A DNA stretch of 64,000 nt, taken from assembly GCA_946902875.1 (NCBI GenBank), contig OX336337.1, positions 3,038,001 to 3,102,000 on the forward strand, in the 5' to 3' direction. The translations under genes and the position numbers were made by a program. The notes below the pieces were generated by a model. That model was not told the DNA's origin. It made no database searches and saw nothing but the letters and a program-made list of their open reading frames with translations. Source of the stretch: Nematopogon swammerdamellus (Eukaryota > Arthropoda > Insecta > Lepidoptera > Adelidae). Shown here in pieces: positions 1 to 11,875 of the stretch (positions are counted from its first letter, which is position 1; each line of letters opens with the position of its first letter).

Positions 1-32
1 AAGCAGAGAAAGTAAAAATCGAATATGAAGCA

Positions 33-3000
33 ATGAAGAAAAAAATGGAAACCGAACGTTTGCAAAATCAGCTTCAGAGCGAGCTCAACTCACTCAAAGG
101 AGGAAGTATGAAATCAAAATCAGGTACCAAGTCAAATCGTTCTTTGGTTAGTGAGTTCGAAGAGTTATCTACAGCACCAGACGTAGACGAGTGGTTAAAT
201 AAAAACTACGGCGCTCGGGTTTCTTCTCAACCATCGCCGTCGCCGCCGCCGGAACCAGTAACAAAAGATTTGGGTAATAAGAAGGAGACATGTTGTAATC
301 AAGACGGAATGCAGATGTTGGCACAAGCTATAAAGGATTTAGCAACTAGTCCAACTCAATTGTATACTAACGACCGATTGATTTCCAGATTCTGCATGCC
401 AAAATCTCTCCCAAAATTCAGTGGCGACTGTATTGAGTGGTTGCATTTCCGTGACGCGTACGAAGAGACAACGAAAGTTTGCAACTATACAAACATGGAG
501 AACATGACGCGCTTGCGAGCCAGTTTGGAAGGCTCAGCAAGAGAGCAAGTGTCGGCACTGCTCATCGGGAAGGTGGAGCCGGATGAAGTGATGAAGGCTC
601 TCAATATGATATATGGAAGACCTGAAGTAGTGGTGGAAAAAATTGTAAAACAAATAAAAAAGTTGAATGCTTTGCCTCTGTCGTATCATGGGGATATTGT
701 TAAATTTTCTGTAAAAATAAAGAATTGTATTACAGCTATTCGTGCGGTTGGGGAGGAACAGTACGTAGGAAGCCCGGAGTTGTACAATGCCGTTGTCGCT
801 AAACTACCTACAACATTACTCGGAAAATGGACCGATTTTGGGTATGAGAACATCAAAAGCGGTAAGGCAAAATTGGAATTATTATCACAATTTCTTTGCG
901 TTGAAGCTGAGAAGTCGTCAATCGTAGGAATTTCAAAGCAGACAACCGAGAATGTTCGCGACCAAAAACGGTCAGAAAAGTCGATATTGTTGACTGACGC
1001 ACAAGATGAGTGTAGCTTTTGTAAATTACGCTCCCATAATCTACTCACTTCATGTCAAAAGTTCAAAAAAGCTCACTGCCGTGCTAGATGGATACATGTA
1101 AAGAAGAATAAGCTTTGCTTTTTGTGCTTGGTATCAAAACACGATCATAATACTTGCAATCAACCTACATGCGAAATCGATGAATGTAAAATGGCTCACC
1201 ACAAATTGTTACATTATAGAGCGAAAAGTCAACGGACAACTCCAGAGCAGAGGGAGCAGAGTAAGCCCGCGCCTGCAGCAGAAACCGTATCAACCGAGAC
1301 TATCGGACACACTACTGATTCGGCACGGCCAGATTTGAATGTAGTACTGAAAACTATAAAGGTGTGTATACACGGGCCGACTGGTTCCGTCGATACGACT
1401 GCTTTAGTAGACGGCGGATCGTCAATGACGTTGATAGATACGGAGCTGGCGGAGAGCATCGGACTCAGAGGAACGCCTCACTCACTCCACTTGACCGGAG
1501 CATGGAAGAGCCAACGTTTGAAGATAGAGAGCAAATTTGTGAATTTTGAAATATCTGGTGCTAATGGAGGGCGACTGAAGATGAGCGCTTGTACGACAAA
1601 CGATTTGACACTTCCTATCCAACCACGAGTCGAAGTTGGGAAGTATGAACATTTTAAGAAAATTGCTGAATATTTGAAAATTGATGACGTCACTACTCCA
1701 AAAATTCTTATTGGTGAAGATAATTGGGAATTAATAGTAGCGATGGAAATTGTTCGAGGTAGAAAAAATGAGCCATACGCTACTTTGACTCCTCTTGGCT
1801 GGACAATTAGCGGTTGCATGAGCGGACGAAGCATTCAAAATTCAAGTATTTTACACATAACTTGTGACGCAGAAAAGATAGAGGATATGCGAGATCTATA
1901 TGAGTTAGTGAAGAAATCTTTTGAATTGGAGGCAATTGGAATATCATCATGTCAGCGAGTGAACACTGATCATGTTCGAGTAGAAGAGATTTTATCGAAA
2001 ACAATCAAATACACCGACGATAGATGGGAAATTGGACTTCCGTGGAAGTCGGACAACCCTGAGCTGCCTAATTCGTATTCAGGAGCATTTTCAAGACTGA
2101 AAACTACAGAAAATAAATTTCGTCGTGAACCTATGTATGCGGATGAATACAAAAAACAAATGCAGAAAGTGCTTGATTCTGGATACGCACGAAAGATTGA
2201 TGAAAATGAAGATGAACATGGATTGAAATGGTACTTACCTGTGTTCGGTGTGCGGAATCCCAACAAGCCCAAGCTGCGTTTGGTTTATGACGCTGCTGCA
2301 AAATGTAATGGTAAATGCTTGAATGATTTTTTACTTACCGGCCCTGATTATTTGATATCAATAATGGGCGTAATGATGCGTTTTCGCGAGAAGAGAGTGG
2401 CTGTAATCGGTGACATCAAAGAGATGTTTATGCAGGTAAAAATACGAAGAGAAGATCAACATGCACAACGTTTTTTGTGGCGAGAGAAAGCCGAAGAACC
2501 TGTAGGTAAATATGTCATGACTTCTCTGATTTTTGGTGCAACATGTTCGCCATGTGTCGCCCAGTATGTCAAAAATCACAACGCAGATCAGTGGAAAGAA
2601 CAGTATCCTGAAGCTGTAGAAGCGATCAAGAGGGACTGTTACATGGATGATTTGATTCATTCCATTGATTCAGAAAAGGATGCAAGTCGGATTGTGAAGG
2701 AAATAAATTACATTAACAAGAAAGGTGGTTTTGAGCTAAAAGGCTGGGCGAGCAACTGCGCTAAAGCATTAGTATCGATTGATACAGAATCATTAAGCAC
2801 AAGCGCTGTGAAATTTAATAATGGAGAAAGCTTTGCAGAACGAACGCTTGGACTATGCTGGTATCCAGTTGAAGATTATTTTGCTTTCGATGTTACTTTT
2901 AAGAAAATTTCTGCCGACTTATTCAGTAATGAATATCAACCGACGAAACGAGAAATGTTGAGAGTGATTATGTCCATCTATGACGTACATGGTTTTCTAG

Positions 3001-4013
3001 CTCAATTCACGATCAAATCTAAAATGCTTTTACAAGATGTTTGGCGATCCTGCATTCAGTGGGATGAGAAGTTAAAAGACGAAGAACATATAAAATGGAT
3101 GTCATGGATCGTACAGATGAACCAAATAAAGGAGATAAAAATACCGCGCTGCTATCTTAATTATACTGAAAAAGGTAAAAAATATGAGCTACATATATTT
3201 TCTGATGCGAGCGAGAGAGCTTACGCCGCAGTTGTCTATTGGAGAATCACAATGAGCGACGGAACCTACAAAACCGCCTTTATTGCGAGCAAAAGTAGAG
3301 TGGCTCCAGTAAAACCAATGTCTATACCGAGGTTAGAGTTGCAAGGAGCACTGCTAGCGGCACGACTGGCTGCAACTGTCGAAATGGAGCACACTATAAA
3401 AGCCGATCGGAGAGTATTTTGGACTGATTCTACAACAGTATTGCAATGGATACGAAGCGAACCGAGGCAGTACAAAGTCTTTGTAGCACACCGATTAGGC
3501 GAACTTGATGAGTTGTCGCAGGTTTCGGAATGGAGATACATACCAACAAAAATAAATGTCGCAGATCAAGCTACTAGAGTAAATCAGACAGAGCTACGAT
3601 ATGAAAGTTCTTGGTTTCAAGGTCCCTCATTTTTAATCGAAAATGAATGTTACTGGCCTACAGAGTCAAAACTAAATCAAGTGCACCCAGACTCCATCTG
3701 CGAACGAAAGGCGGCACTTGTATGTGTGACTACAGCTGTAACAATTGAAAAATATTCAGTCCCCGATATAAATAGATTTTCTTCATGGATAAGACTACTG
3801 CGATCAACTGCGCATGTGCTACTTTTTATAAATCGAATGAAGAAAAACAATGATTTGACAATGAAAGATGCGATGTCAGCAGCAGAAATATTACTTATCA
3901 AGTACGCTCAGCGGGAAAGTTTTGAAGAAGAAGTGAAGAAGTCACACACTTCATTAGATCTCAATCGAAGCGGACGTGTTCACGAGCCAACTAATATATT
4001 GATTATTCTCTGA
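33..4013 (+). pseudogene. BEL/Pao gag-pol, N-terminal part (gag, protease, RT, RNase H)
   Basis: Polyprotein of an LTR retrotransposon, acting in particle assembly and reverse transcription. The frame is open to the left window edge, so 33 is an internal Met. A charged helical start is followed by a gag region near residues 125-300 (LPKFSGD motif). Cys/His clusters occupy about residues 326-392. An aspartic protease follows with D460 in VDGGSS. RT spans about 720-920 with YMDD at 870-873. RNase H has D1058, E1102 and D1132. Genuine coding ends near 3937; the last 25 codons to 4013 are read-through into the inserted LINE. No stop or frameshift is seen in 1300 codons, so the insertion looks young. 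Integrase continues at 11900. Family confident; activity is lost here because of the insertion. Confidence 0.92.
3931..3937. repeat. Target site duplication, left copy (AAGTGAA)
   Basis: AAGTGAA here and at 11898-11904 flanks the nested LINE. The left copy sits in the BEL/Pao frame (GTG codon 3933-3935); the right copy precedes the integrase part in the matching frame. Confidence 0.75.
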
Positions 4014-4779
4014 GATATTATTTTCGTAACAATCCTAAATTCAGTTAAACTGTGTATATTTGCTGCAAATCAGCCTCTCCTGCTTCTTCTTGTGCGGATC
4101 TGCATAAGGTACGTCGGCCATATTGGCTGTTGCATCTCTCTCCAGCGGGCGCAGCGACTCGAAATCGGATCCTCTTGCTCCTACTTGAGGCCTTTTCCAC
4201 TGCGGGCGGCGGCCATATTCTACTGTGTCTCGCTCACGAAGACGTGTGACGTCGCTCCCGTCATCTGTCACTTCGCTACGCGTGGGCGCTGATCGGGCGG
4301 AGGGGGCTTGCTGCCGGCGGGTGAGGGGGGCGGAGGAGAGGTGCTGCGCCGGCCACTTTGCGCGAATCGAACCGGCGGTCCCTGCTTGGCGGCCCGACAC
4401 CTGTACCACCGAGCTACGGGCGCGAGGCTCCGCTGCGACAAATTTATCGATGTCTTTCTTACCAGTAGCTGTGCGCCTGGTACATGTCGACTGTACACTG
4501 TGATCGAACTTTAGACGGAGACCTAAAAGTCTTAGTGTGGACCATTGGTAACTGACTCTGCCTAGTGAGCTGGTGGGCGCGGGTTCGAAACTGTTACAAA
4601 ATAATTATTTCATCAATTTTTTTTTTCTTTTTTTTTTTTTTTCTTTTCCAATTTAATTTTTAAAATAAATCATAAAATTGCCTTTTACAAGTACATATTG
4701 CCAATAAACAGGACGCATAAAGCAAGTAACACTGTACCATACTTAATTATTTCACCAGAGTCACTTACAAAACTGAAAG
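3938..4779 (+). promoter_or_regulatory. 5' region of the CR1/Jockey-type LINE, with tRNA-like segments
   Basis: Presumed 5' UTR and internal promoter. Positions 4190-4440 are strongly CpG-rich against AT-rich surroundings. A tRNA-like stretch lies antisense at 4359-4427, and a degenerate one in sense with GGTTCGAAAC near 4582. A T-rich run follows at 4617-4645. Short ORFs here resemble no family and are probably chance. Confidence 0.5.
4359..4427 (-). repeat. tRNA-like segment (SINE head or tRNA relic)
   Basis: On the minus strand TAGCTCGGTGGTA (A-box-like) is followed about 36 bases later by GGTTCGATTC (B-box). The spacing fits a tRNA, but I cannot draw a clean anticodon arm, so I do not call a functional tRNA gene. 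Confidence 0.5.
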
Positions 4780-5898
4780 ATGAGGCGTGCAATCTCACAG
4801 CCAAACCTCAGGATATGCGGTGCATGTAACAAGGGTCAAGGCACCGAGACCGACTTTGTCCTGTGCCGCAGATGCCAAGACGCCTATCACAAGACATGCA
4901 TAAATCCAAAAATCCGCCGCTGGACTGCAGCAATGGTTGACGCTTTCTTATGTCCCTCTTGTTCAGCAAAGCAAAAGAAAAGTGACAACACACCTGTGAA
5001 ACCAAACATCATGAGCGACATAATCCACTCAGATTCTGATAGTGCAGCCTCTTCTTCACCCGTCGTACCTGGTGAGGTTCGCGATATGGACGAAGGTGCG
5101 AACAATGCCAGTGAACAGATAGCCCTACCTGTGAGCGGCAGTCTCGACCTAAAAGCTTTCAGCGACCTATTAGACAAAAAAATTTATCAGCTAACAAAGA
5201 AGTGGGCTACTGAGGTCAAAGCCTCAATGGATCGCGTTGAGCTGCGAATAACTAAAATCGACACACGAGTGAAAGAGCTTGATACATCCCACAACAAGCT
5301 GCAAGATGAAGTCAAACGTCTTCATAAGGCCCATGCTGACGAAGTGAAGGCCCGTGATGTAGAGGTGAGCGCTCTTCGCAAGGAAATGGATTTTCTTCGA
5401 AGAAAACACGACGATGCGGATCAAGCCGCCCGCAACTGCAATATCGACATACAGAATATGCCTGAACGAAAAGCTGAAAATCTGGTGAAACTGGTTCAAG
5501 ACATCAGCAAACTTGTTAAAGTACCAGTCGAGTCTGCAGACATCGTCGAGGTACACAGGGTACCTCGCAATCGGAGCTCGGATGAGGATTCCAGGCCGAA
5601 GAATATCGTGGTAAAGCTGCGCTCGCGAATCTTACGCGATAATATCATTTCTGCAGTTCGTCAAGCGCGTGGCATCACCACGGAACAACTACAACTCGCC
5701 GGACCATCGAAACGAGTATACTTAAATGAACACTTAACGCTGAAAAACAAAATTTTATTTCGTGCTACTAGGCAGAAATGTGCTCACCTGCGGTACAAGT
5801 ACACGTGGGTTAAACATGGTACTATCTTCGTGCGCAAAGAAGACTCGTCTGAAGTTATTGCTATACGATCGGACGAAGACATCGCCAAAATCAAATAA
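4780..5898 (+). CDS. LINE ORF1: PHD-type zinc finger, coiled coil, FP-like C-terminal domain
   Basis: RNA-binding/chaperone ORF1 protein (372 aa) of the CR1/Jockey-type element. Residues 13-61 form a complete C4HC3 PHD finger: C13, C16, C29, C32, H37, C40, C58, C61. A Ser/Asp-rich acidic linker follows (about 70-115). A heptad-like coiled coil spans about 140-225. The C-terminal half (about 225-370) resembles the FP/L1 ORF1-like domain seen in many insect LINE ORF1 proteins, including IVVKLRSRILRD and VYLNEHLTLKNK. ATG at 4780 is the first in frame; the finger starts 12 residues later. It is intact, 305 bp upstream of ORF2. Other possibility: another nucleic-acid-binding ORF1 type, but the finger is unambiguous. 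Confidence 0.85.
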   Translation: MRRAISQPNLRICGACNKGQGTETDFVLCRRCQDAYHKTCINPKIRRWTAAMVDAFLCPSCSAKQKKSDNTPVKPNIMSDIIHSDSDSAASSSPVVPGEVRDMDEGANNASEQIALPVSGSLDLKAFSDLLDKKIYQLTKKWATEVKASMDRVELRITKIDTRVKELDTSHNKLQDEVKRLHKAHADEVKARDVEVSALRKEMDFLRRKHDDADQAARNCNIDIQNMPERKAENLVKLVQDISKLVKVPVESADIVEVHRVPRNRSSDEDSRPKNIVVKLRSRILRDNIISAVRQARGITTEQLQLAGPSKRVYLNEHLTLKNKILFRATRQKCAHLRYKYTWVKHGTIFVRKEDSSEVIAIRSDEDIAKIK

Positions 5899-6203
5899 TG
5901 CACGCTGTAGAATTGTAGTAGTATTAAAATATATTTACCTTGATCCTATCTTACGCTCTGACGGGCAGTCTGCCCATGTAGTATCTATTTCAACAAAAAA
6001 TCTTGATCTGGATATGTTTTGTACGAATATAATAAGCGAAAGGCACTGCAAAATTAATTACCTAAATTTAAATAGAACTGTGTATCAGATCCGAGAGAAA
6101 TGTATTTCATCTTTATTATGGCAACAGCAACATTTACAACATTACTTAGTTTCACTAACTCCTGCATTATATAGTAAATCATTCATTACTTACTTCATTC
6201 CAA

Positions 6204-9101
6204 ATGGGAGGTGATACATTAGACATCTACTATCAGAATTGTGGTGGGCTCAGATCCAAATTACATACATTGTATATGAACATTTTGAATTGTGACTACG
6301 ACATCATTGTCCTAACAGAAACATGGTTGATACCTGATATAGACAGTGCGGAAATGGTAGATAGCAGATATATTGTTTACCGACGTGACCGAGACCGCCA
6401 AGCTACTGGACGACGTGATGGTGGCGGTGTGCTGGTGGCGGTAAGAAAGGAATTACAAACCGAGTATGTTGAACTGCCTGACTTGGCTGGAAATCCCTTG
6501 ATAGACATGGTGAGTCTCACCCTTCCACTCTCTAGGTTTGCCGACGGAAGTCGTGGTCAACTCATGTTGTTTGCTACGTATATTCCACCAGCTCTTTCCT
6601 TTGATGAATACTCCTCGCACATGGAGGCACTCCAACAGGTTTATACCGACCTCGTTGACTGTCATTTCTGTATACTAGGAGATTACAATATCCCAGACAT
6701 TAATTGGATAGAGAAAGACGATCACTGTGTACCTGACGAGTTATCGGCTAACTGCTCGAATATAACTCGACTATTAGTAAATACTATATCGTACATGTCA
6801 GTCAAACAGTACAATAATACACGTAATGTGAACGATAGAATTCTTGACCTAATGATGACTGATCTTACATGTAGTACTCTTCATTTAACCGAACCACTGC
6901 TGTCCCCGGATCGACACCATCCGCCGTTACTGTTCGCGCTGCATGTAAAACCGGACATTTCGCTGGATCGGAGTTGCCAACCGCGCTTTAGATTCCGCAA
7001 CGCCGACTATATAGAAATAAATTCTATGATTGCTGGTGTGAACTGGAATGCTGTGCTGGACAGTTCCTTTGTTAATACTGTCACTGACTCATTCTATGAC
7101 AAATTATACGAAATTATAAAAAAAAATGTTCCTTTAAAATCAAAGAGACCGTCACGTTTTGCACCCTGGTTCACACCAGAACTATCACGGCTTTTTAGGC
7201 AGAAGGCAAAAGCATGGCTCAAATACAAAACCTACGGCAACGTGTTTGACTATGAAACTTTCTCAGCTCTCCGTCGCAACTTTAAACATGCCGCTGCGAG
7301 ATGCTACTCAGACTACATTAGCAAGGTCGAAAGTGGTATCGCCACAAATATAAAGAACTTTTGGTCGTATGTACACAGCCGACGTGGTGGTAGTGCCTAC
7401 CCAGCGACTATGAAATATCAAGACAGGTCCACAAATGATCCTTTGGAAGTGTGTCAAATGTTCTCCTCTTTTTTCAAGTCCGTGTATGAGCCTTCCACTC
7501 TCAACTTTGACACATGGTCTCCATGTTCACACTCTGCTACTCATGACCTCTTATTAGACACTCTGCACATTCCTATGAACATTATACGAAAGGAACTGAA
7601 AAGCTTAAACGTTCAAAAAGGAGCCGGCCCGGACAAAATTGAACCAATTTTTTTTGTTTGTACCGCTGAAACAATCTGTCACCCCCTATACATTATCTTC
7701 AACAGGTGTCTGGCGGAGGGAGTTTTTCCCGACCCGTGGAAAATAGCGAATATTACTCCAATATATAAGAGTGGTTCTAAATCAGATGTGGAAAACTATA
7801 GACCAATCTCTATTCTATCCACCTTGTCGAAGATATTTGAGAAACTCGTACATCGTGCGATTTATCCGCTGTTCCATAAGATCTTTATACACGAGCAACA
7901 CGGTTTTGTGCAAAATAGATCAACGGTAAGCAACTTAATAGTTTATGGCAATTTCTTATTTGATTCTTTGGACAGTGGACAGCAGGTGGACGCGATCTAC
8001 ACTGATTTTAAGAAAGCTTTTGACAAGGTGGATCATCAAATGCTTTTAGAGAAACTGGCATTCAACGGTATAAGGGGCAACCTTTTAAGATGGTTTGCAT
8101 CATATATTTCAAACAGAAAACAATGCATAGTGCTGAATGGTTACAGTTCCGAGTATGTAACAGTTACGTCAGGCGTCCCGCAAGGTTCAATACTTGGTCC
8201 CTTCTTATTTATTTTATTCTTAAACGATGTTAAATCTTGTTTTCAAAATTGTTATTTCTTGGTATATGCTGACGACATAAAAATTTACCGATCTATTCGC
8301 AACATTGAAAATTGTATGGAGTTACAAAGTGACCTGAACAGATTCAATGAATATTCGTCCTCTAATAAGCTTCATTTGAGTTTTACTAAATGTAAAGTAA
8401 TTACATTTACAAAGAAAAAAAACCGTATCAATTATAACTACTACCTTGGAGGTGTAAACCTTCATAGAGTTGCATCTATTCGTGATCTAGGTGTGACGCT
8501 TGACGCTAAATTGCATTTGGATACACATATTGAAAATATAACAAATAAGGCATACCAGATGATGGGATTTGTTCTACGGGTAACGAAACAGTTCAAAAAT
8601 ACTTCAACATATCTACTTCTCTATAAATCACTAGTCAGGTCTCAATTAGAGTATGCCACGCCTTTCTGGAGCCCGTTTTATGCCAAATACGATACTGCTA
8701 TCGAGAAAATTCAGCGTAAATTTTTATACATTTTGAATCGACGACGTTGTCGCGGTCACTGTCTCCCATACGCTGCTTTGCTAGAGAAATTCGATCTGCT
8801 GAGGCTGGATCAACGACGTATACTTTTGGACATGACAACCTTATATAAGATATGTCGCGATATTATAGATTGTCCGGCACTTCTCGGCCAAATCAATTTT
8901 TATGTGCCTCCACGAACAACTAGAAGTAACAACACCTTCTACGTTGTTCCATTCCGCACTAATGCTGGTCGCCGTGTGCCACTAGGTAGGATGACACGCT
9001 GCTTCAATGAAAATTTCATTGATCTAGATTTTTGGAATCTGAGTTTGCCACAATTCAAGGATAGGACGAAATCTATACTCAAATTAAATAAATCTGCCTA
9101 A
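6204..9101 (+). CDS. LINE ORF2: AP-type endonuclease and reverse transcriptase
   Basis: 965-aa replicase that nicks target DNA and primes reverse transcription from the nick. The endonuclease spans about residues 1-245: YYQNCGGLRSK at the start, LTETWL with the metal-binding Glu, LGDYNIPDINW, and a His-containing SPDRHHPP end motif. RT motifs follow: GAGPDKIEP, ITPIYKSG, NYRPISILS, DFKKAFDKVDH, GVPQGSILGPFLF, then YADD at 688-691. A C-terminal region of about 200 residues carries many basic and aromatic residues. No internal stop or frameshift; all catalytic motifs present. It starts at ATG 6204, 305 bp after ORF1. Clade CR1/Jockey is inferred from motif style. Potentially functional coding, although the 3' UTR is interrupted. 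Confidence 0.93.
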   Translation: MGGDTLDIYYQNCGGLRSKLHTLYMNILNCDYDIIVLTETWLIPDIDSAEMVDSRYIVYRRDRDRQATGRRDGGGVLVAVRKELQTEYVELPDLAGNPLIDMVSLTLPLSRFADGSRGQLMLFATYIPPALSFDEYSSHMEALQQVYTDLVDCHFCILGDYNIPDINWIEKDDHCVPDELSANCSNITRLLVNTISYMSVKQYNNTRNVNDRILDLMMTDLTCSTLHLTEPLLSPDRHHPPLLFALHVKPDISLDRSCQPRFRFRNADYIEINSMIAGVNWNAVLDSSFVNTVTDSFYDKLYEIIKKNVPLKSKRPSRFAPWFTPELSRLFRQKAKAWLKYKTYGNVFDYETFSALRRNFKHAAARCYSDYISKVESGIATNIKNFWSYVHSRRGGSAYPATMKYQDRSTNDPLEVCQMFSSFFKSVYEPSTLNFDTWSPCSHSATHDLLLDTLHIPMNIIRKELKSLNVQKGAGPDKIEPIFFVCTAETICHPLYIIFNRCLAEGVFPDPWKIANITPIYKSGSKSDVENYRPISILSTLSKIFEKLVHRAIYPLFHKIFIHEQHGFVQNRSTVSNLIVYGNFLFDSLDSGQQVDAIYTDFKKAFDKVDHQMLLEKLAFNGIRGNLLRWFASYISNRKQCIVLNGYSSEYVTVTSGVPQGSILGPFLFILFLNDVKSCFQNCYFLVYADDIKIYRSIRNIENCMELQSDLNRFNEYSSSNKLHLSFTKCKVITFTKKKNRINYNYYLGGVNLHRVASIRDLGVTLDAKLHLDTHIENITNKAYQMMGFVLRVTKQFKNTSTYLLLYKSLVRSQLEYATPFWSPFYAKYDTAIEKIQRKFLYILNRRRCRGHCLPYAALLEKFDLLRLDQRRILLDMTTLYKICRDIIDCPALLGQINFYVPPRTTRSNNTFYVVPFRTNAGRRVPLGRMTRCFNENFIDLDFWNLSLPQFKDRTKSILKLNKSA

Positions 9102-9116
9102 ACCTGTGTTGCCTGA

Positions 9117-11580
9117 TTTTTTTTTTTTTTTTTTTTTTTTTATACTAAGCGCGACATGTGGCGCCGAGTCACCCATAAGGTGTCTAGCGACGCCCATGGA
9201 CATTCGGACGCAGGCGGGGGCTGCGAATGCCATGCCGGCCTGACAGGTGCCCATTCACGCCTCTCTTGAAGGACCCGAGACTATACTTGGGGGGAAATAT
9301 GTGGGCAGGTAGAGCGTTCCAGAGTTTGCCGGTTCTGTGGAGAAAGGATCTGCAGAACCGATTTGTACGCATCCGCGGTAAATCCAGCGTATAGGGATGC
9401 AATCCCTGCCCAGTGCGCGTTGTACGGAGGTGGAAAGGGGACGCCGGAATCGCGTTAAACAGCTCCTCCGAGCACTCCCCGTGGAATAAGCGATAGAACA
9501 CGCTTAGGGCGCCGACATCCCTACGAAGTTGCAGCGGTTCTAGATCGCGGGACACGTCGGGGTCATCCACAAGTCGCACGGCTCGACGCTGGATCGAGTC
9601 CAAAGGCGCAAGCTGGTATTTGGCTGAGCCATCCCACAGGTGCGAGCAGTACTCCAAGCAGGACCTAATCTGCGATTTATACAGAAGCAGCCTTTGGCCC
9701 GGCGTGAAGTACCGTCGAACCTTATTGAGTACGCCTAGCTTTTTTGAGGCCAGCTTGGCCTTGCCCTCGATATGGCGCCGGTAATTTAGGTCGTGCGACA
9801 GTTCGACTCCGAGGACCCCGAGGTGGTCGCTTAATTTAAGCGACGTGCCTTGGAAGGAAGGAGCTGGTGTGAACGCCGCCCTCTTCGCACTGAACGCGCA
9901 AACTTGTGTTTTTGAAGCGTTGAACTCGACCAAATTGCTACGGCCCCATTCGGAAATAGACCGAAGCGTTTGTTCGAGTTCAGACACAAGTCTTCGCCTC
10001 TTTTCATCCACAACTTCTCGTCTGGCTGAAGGGTGACTGGTATAGGATCCGTGTGCTGTACTGTCATCCGCATAACAATGTATGTTGCCGAGTGGCAGCA
10101 TGTCATTGATATGCAGAAGAAACAGTGTGGGTGACAGCACAGATCCCTGCGGTACGCCGGCATTCACTGACATGGCGTCCGACGAGCAACCGTCCACTAG
10201 GACCTGAATGCTACGCCCATGTAGGAAGTCGGCGACCCAGTCGCAGAGGCCAGAAGGAAGTCCGTACGCCGGAAGCTTGCCCAGGAGCGATTTGTGCCAA
10301 ACCCTATCGAATGCCTTGGCAATATCGAGGCCAATTGCCAAGGATTCACCATGTCCTTCAAGCGATTCCCCCCAAAGGTGAGTGACGTACGCTAGGAGAT
10401 CACCAGCAGATCGGTTTGGCCGAAAGCCATATTGCCGATCGCTGATGAGGTTATTTGTCTCCAGGTACGCCATGAGCTGGGCGTTGATAATACGCTCCAT
10501 CACCTTGCAGAGTAGGGAGGTAATCGCTATAGGTCGGTAGTTCGAAGGGTTTGAGCGGTCGCCCTTTTTGGGGACCGCTTGAACAAATGCAGATTTCCAG
10601 GCTGCCGGCACACGGGAAGCAGAGTAAGAGAGGAAACGGAAAAGGCGCGTTAGCACTGGAGCCAGCTCGGGAGCACACCGTTTCAGCACCAATGCAGGAA
10701 TCCTATCCGGCCCACTCGCCTTCCTGGTGTCTAGGGAGAGAAGCTCCGCCCGCACAGTTCGTTGTCGGAACTGTACTTCCGGCATAGAGTTCTCACACCT
10801 AGTTATGGATGGAGGGATGGCACCCCCATCGTCCAGGTTGGAGTTCCCCGCAAAGAGAGACACCAATAAATCGGCTTTCTCCTTTGCGGAGTGGGCAAGT
10901 GAGCCCCCAGGACACTGCAGTGGTGGAAGTGAGGAGCGGCAAAAATTCGATTCGACAGATTTGGCGAGAGACCAAAACTCACGGCTCCCAGTTGGGTGCT
11001 GGTTCAGCCTATCACCAACTCTGCCGATATGCTCGAATTTGGCCCTGGCAATAGCCCTCTTGCAGGATCTGGAGAGGCGGTTGTATTCTTTCTTCAGTTC
11101 GGATACATTTGGATCGCGTCTGGCACGAGCGCACGACCATGCACGATAAGCTGCGCCATTAGCTGCGACAGCTTCAGCACAGTCGCGGCTGTACCAGGGC
11201 TGGCTTTTACCACCGAGGCGGACGAGGGCGCTGGGAATAAACATCTCCATACCCCCCAGAACCACCTCGGCTACGGCATTGGCGCATTCCGACGGATCAT
11301 CCGAACTGAAGCATAGCTCTCTCCATGGGTAGGATGCGAGGTATTCTCGCATACCATCCCAATCTGCTGAGGCGTAGTGCCAAATTCGACGCATTCCTCC
11401 AGTACGGGACTGAGGAGGCGAAAATGGCACCGTGGACCCCACTAGACAGTGGTCAGAGGAGCCAAGAGGAGCGCTCACTGTGACTTTGTATCCAGCAGGG
11501 TTCGTCGTCAGCAGAAGATCCAGCAGAGAGGGTACATGCCCGTCTATATCTGGCACTCTGGTAGGTTGGATTGTACGATC
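9117..11580 (-). mobile_element. 5'-truncated Jockey-superfamily LINE inserted antisense
   Basis: The minus-strand element ends in a poly(A) tail, seen as the T run 9117-9141. It contains the rest of ORF2 and is cut off near 11580 inside the endonuclease. It splits the 3' UTR of the plus-strand LINE. I looked for but did not find a convincing target duplication beside 9116 and 11581. Degraded fragments of the same family recur at 31440, 32410, 33751, 37150 and 51708. Confidence 0.88.
9184..11579 (-). pseudogene. LINE ORF2, truncated (end of endonuclease, RT, C-terminus)
   Basis: About 798 codons open without a stop. The frame begins at the truncation point, with QPTR and DGHVPSLLDLLLT typical of mid-endonuclease, and GSSDHCLV as the final endonuclease motif. 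RT follows: KASGPDRIPALVLK, NYRPIAITSL, GLDIAKAFDRVWHK, GVPQGSVLSPTLFLL, then YADD. The C-terminus has the RTGKLWNALP and FKRGVN signature shared by many insect LINEs. No Met start belongs here; a GTG at 11556 is not a true start. The uninterrupted frame means recent insertion, but the missing first half of the endonuclease makes it non-autonomous. The Daphne/Rex-like clade is a guess from memory. Confidence 0.88.
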
Positions 11581-11875
11581 TGTATTAAGTTAGTATTATA
11601 TTATAGGTAGTATTACTTTCTTTATACTGTGTGAGTAGCGTTAGCTTTGGTCTTTTTTTATTTTGGTTTGTTTTTTCCCTTTCGCGTAAATTAATTTTTA
11701 AAATGTTTTTGTTAAATTTGATTGCTAGGATTGTATGTTTTGAATCACGTTTGAATGTAAGTCTCGATTCTTCTATATTTAATCTGTGGGATACGGTGCT
11801 GGGTAACACAATACCCAATGTTTTATGTTGAAGTTTTGTAAACCCTATTTTATGTGTTACTCGTTGGTGTCTCCA

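Noticed and set aside
3938..4013. Continuation of the BEL/Pao polyprotein after 3937
   Set aside because: These codons lie inside the inserted LINE, after the target duplication, and have no similarity to pol.
4225..4503. Overlapping small ORFs upstream of LINE ORF1
   Set aside because: They come from a CpG-rich 5' region where all frames are open; no domain or codon bias.
9117..11580. A target duplication for the antisense LINE
   Set aside because: Words beside 9116 and 11581 (CTGTGTT, CTGTATT) are similar but not adjacent to both ends, so I do not call it.
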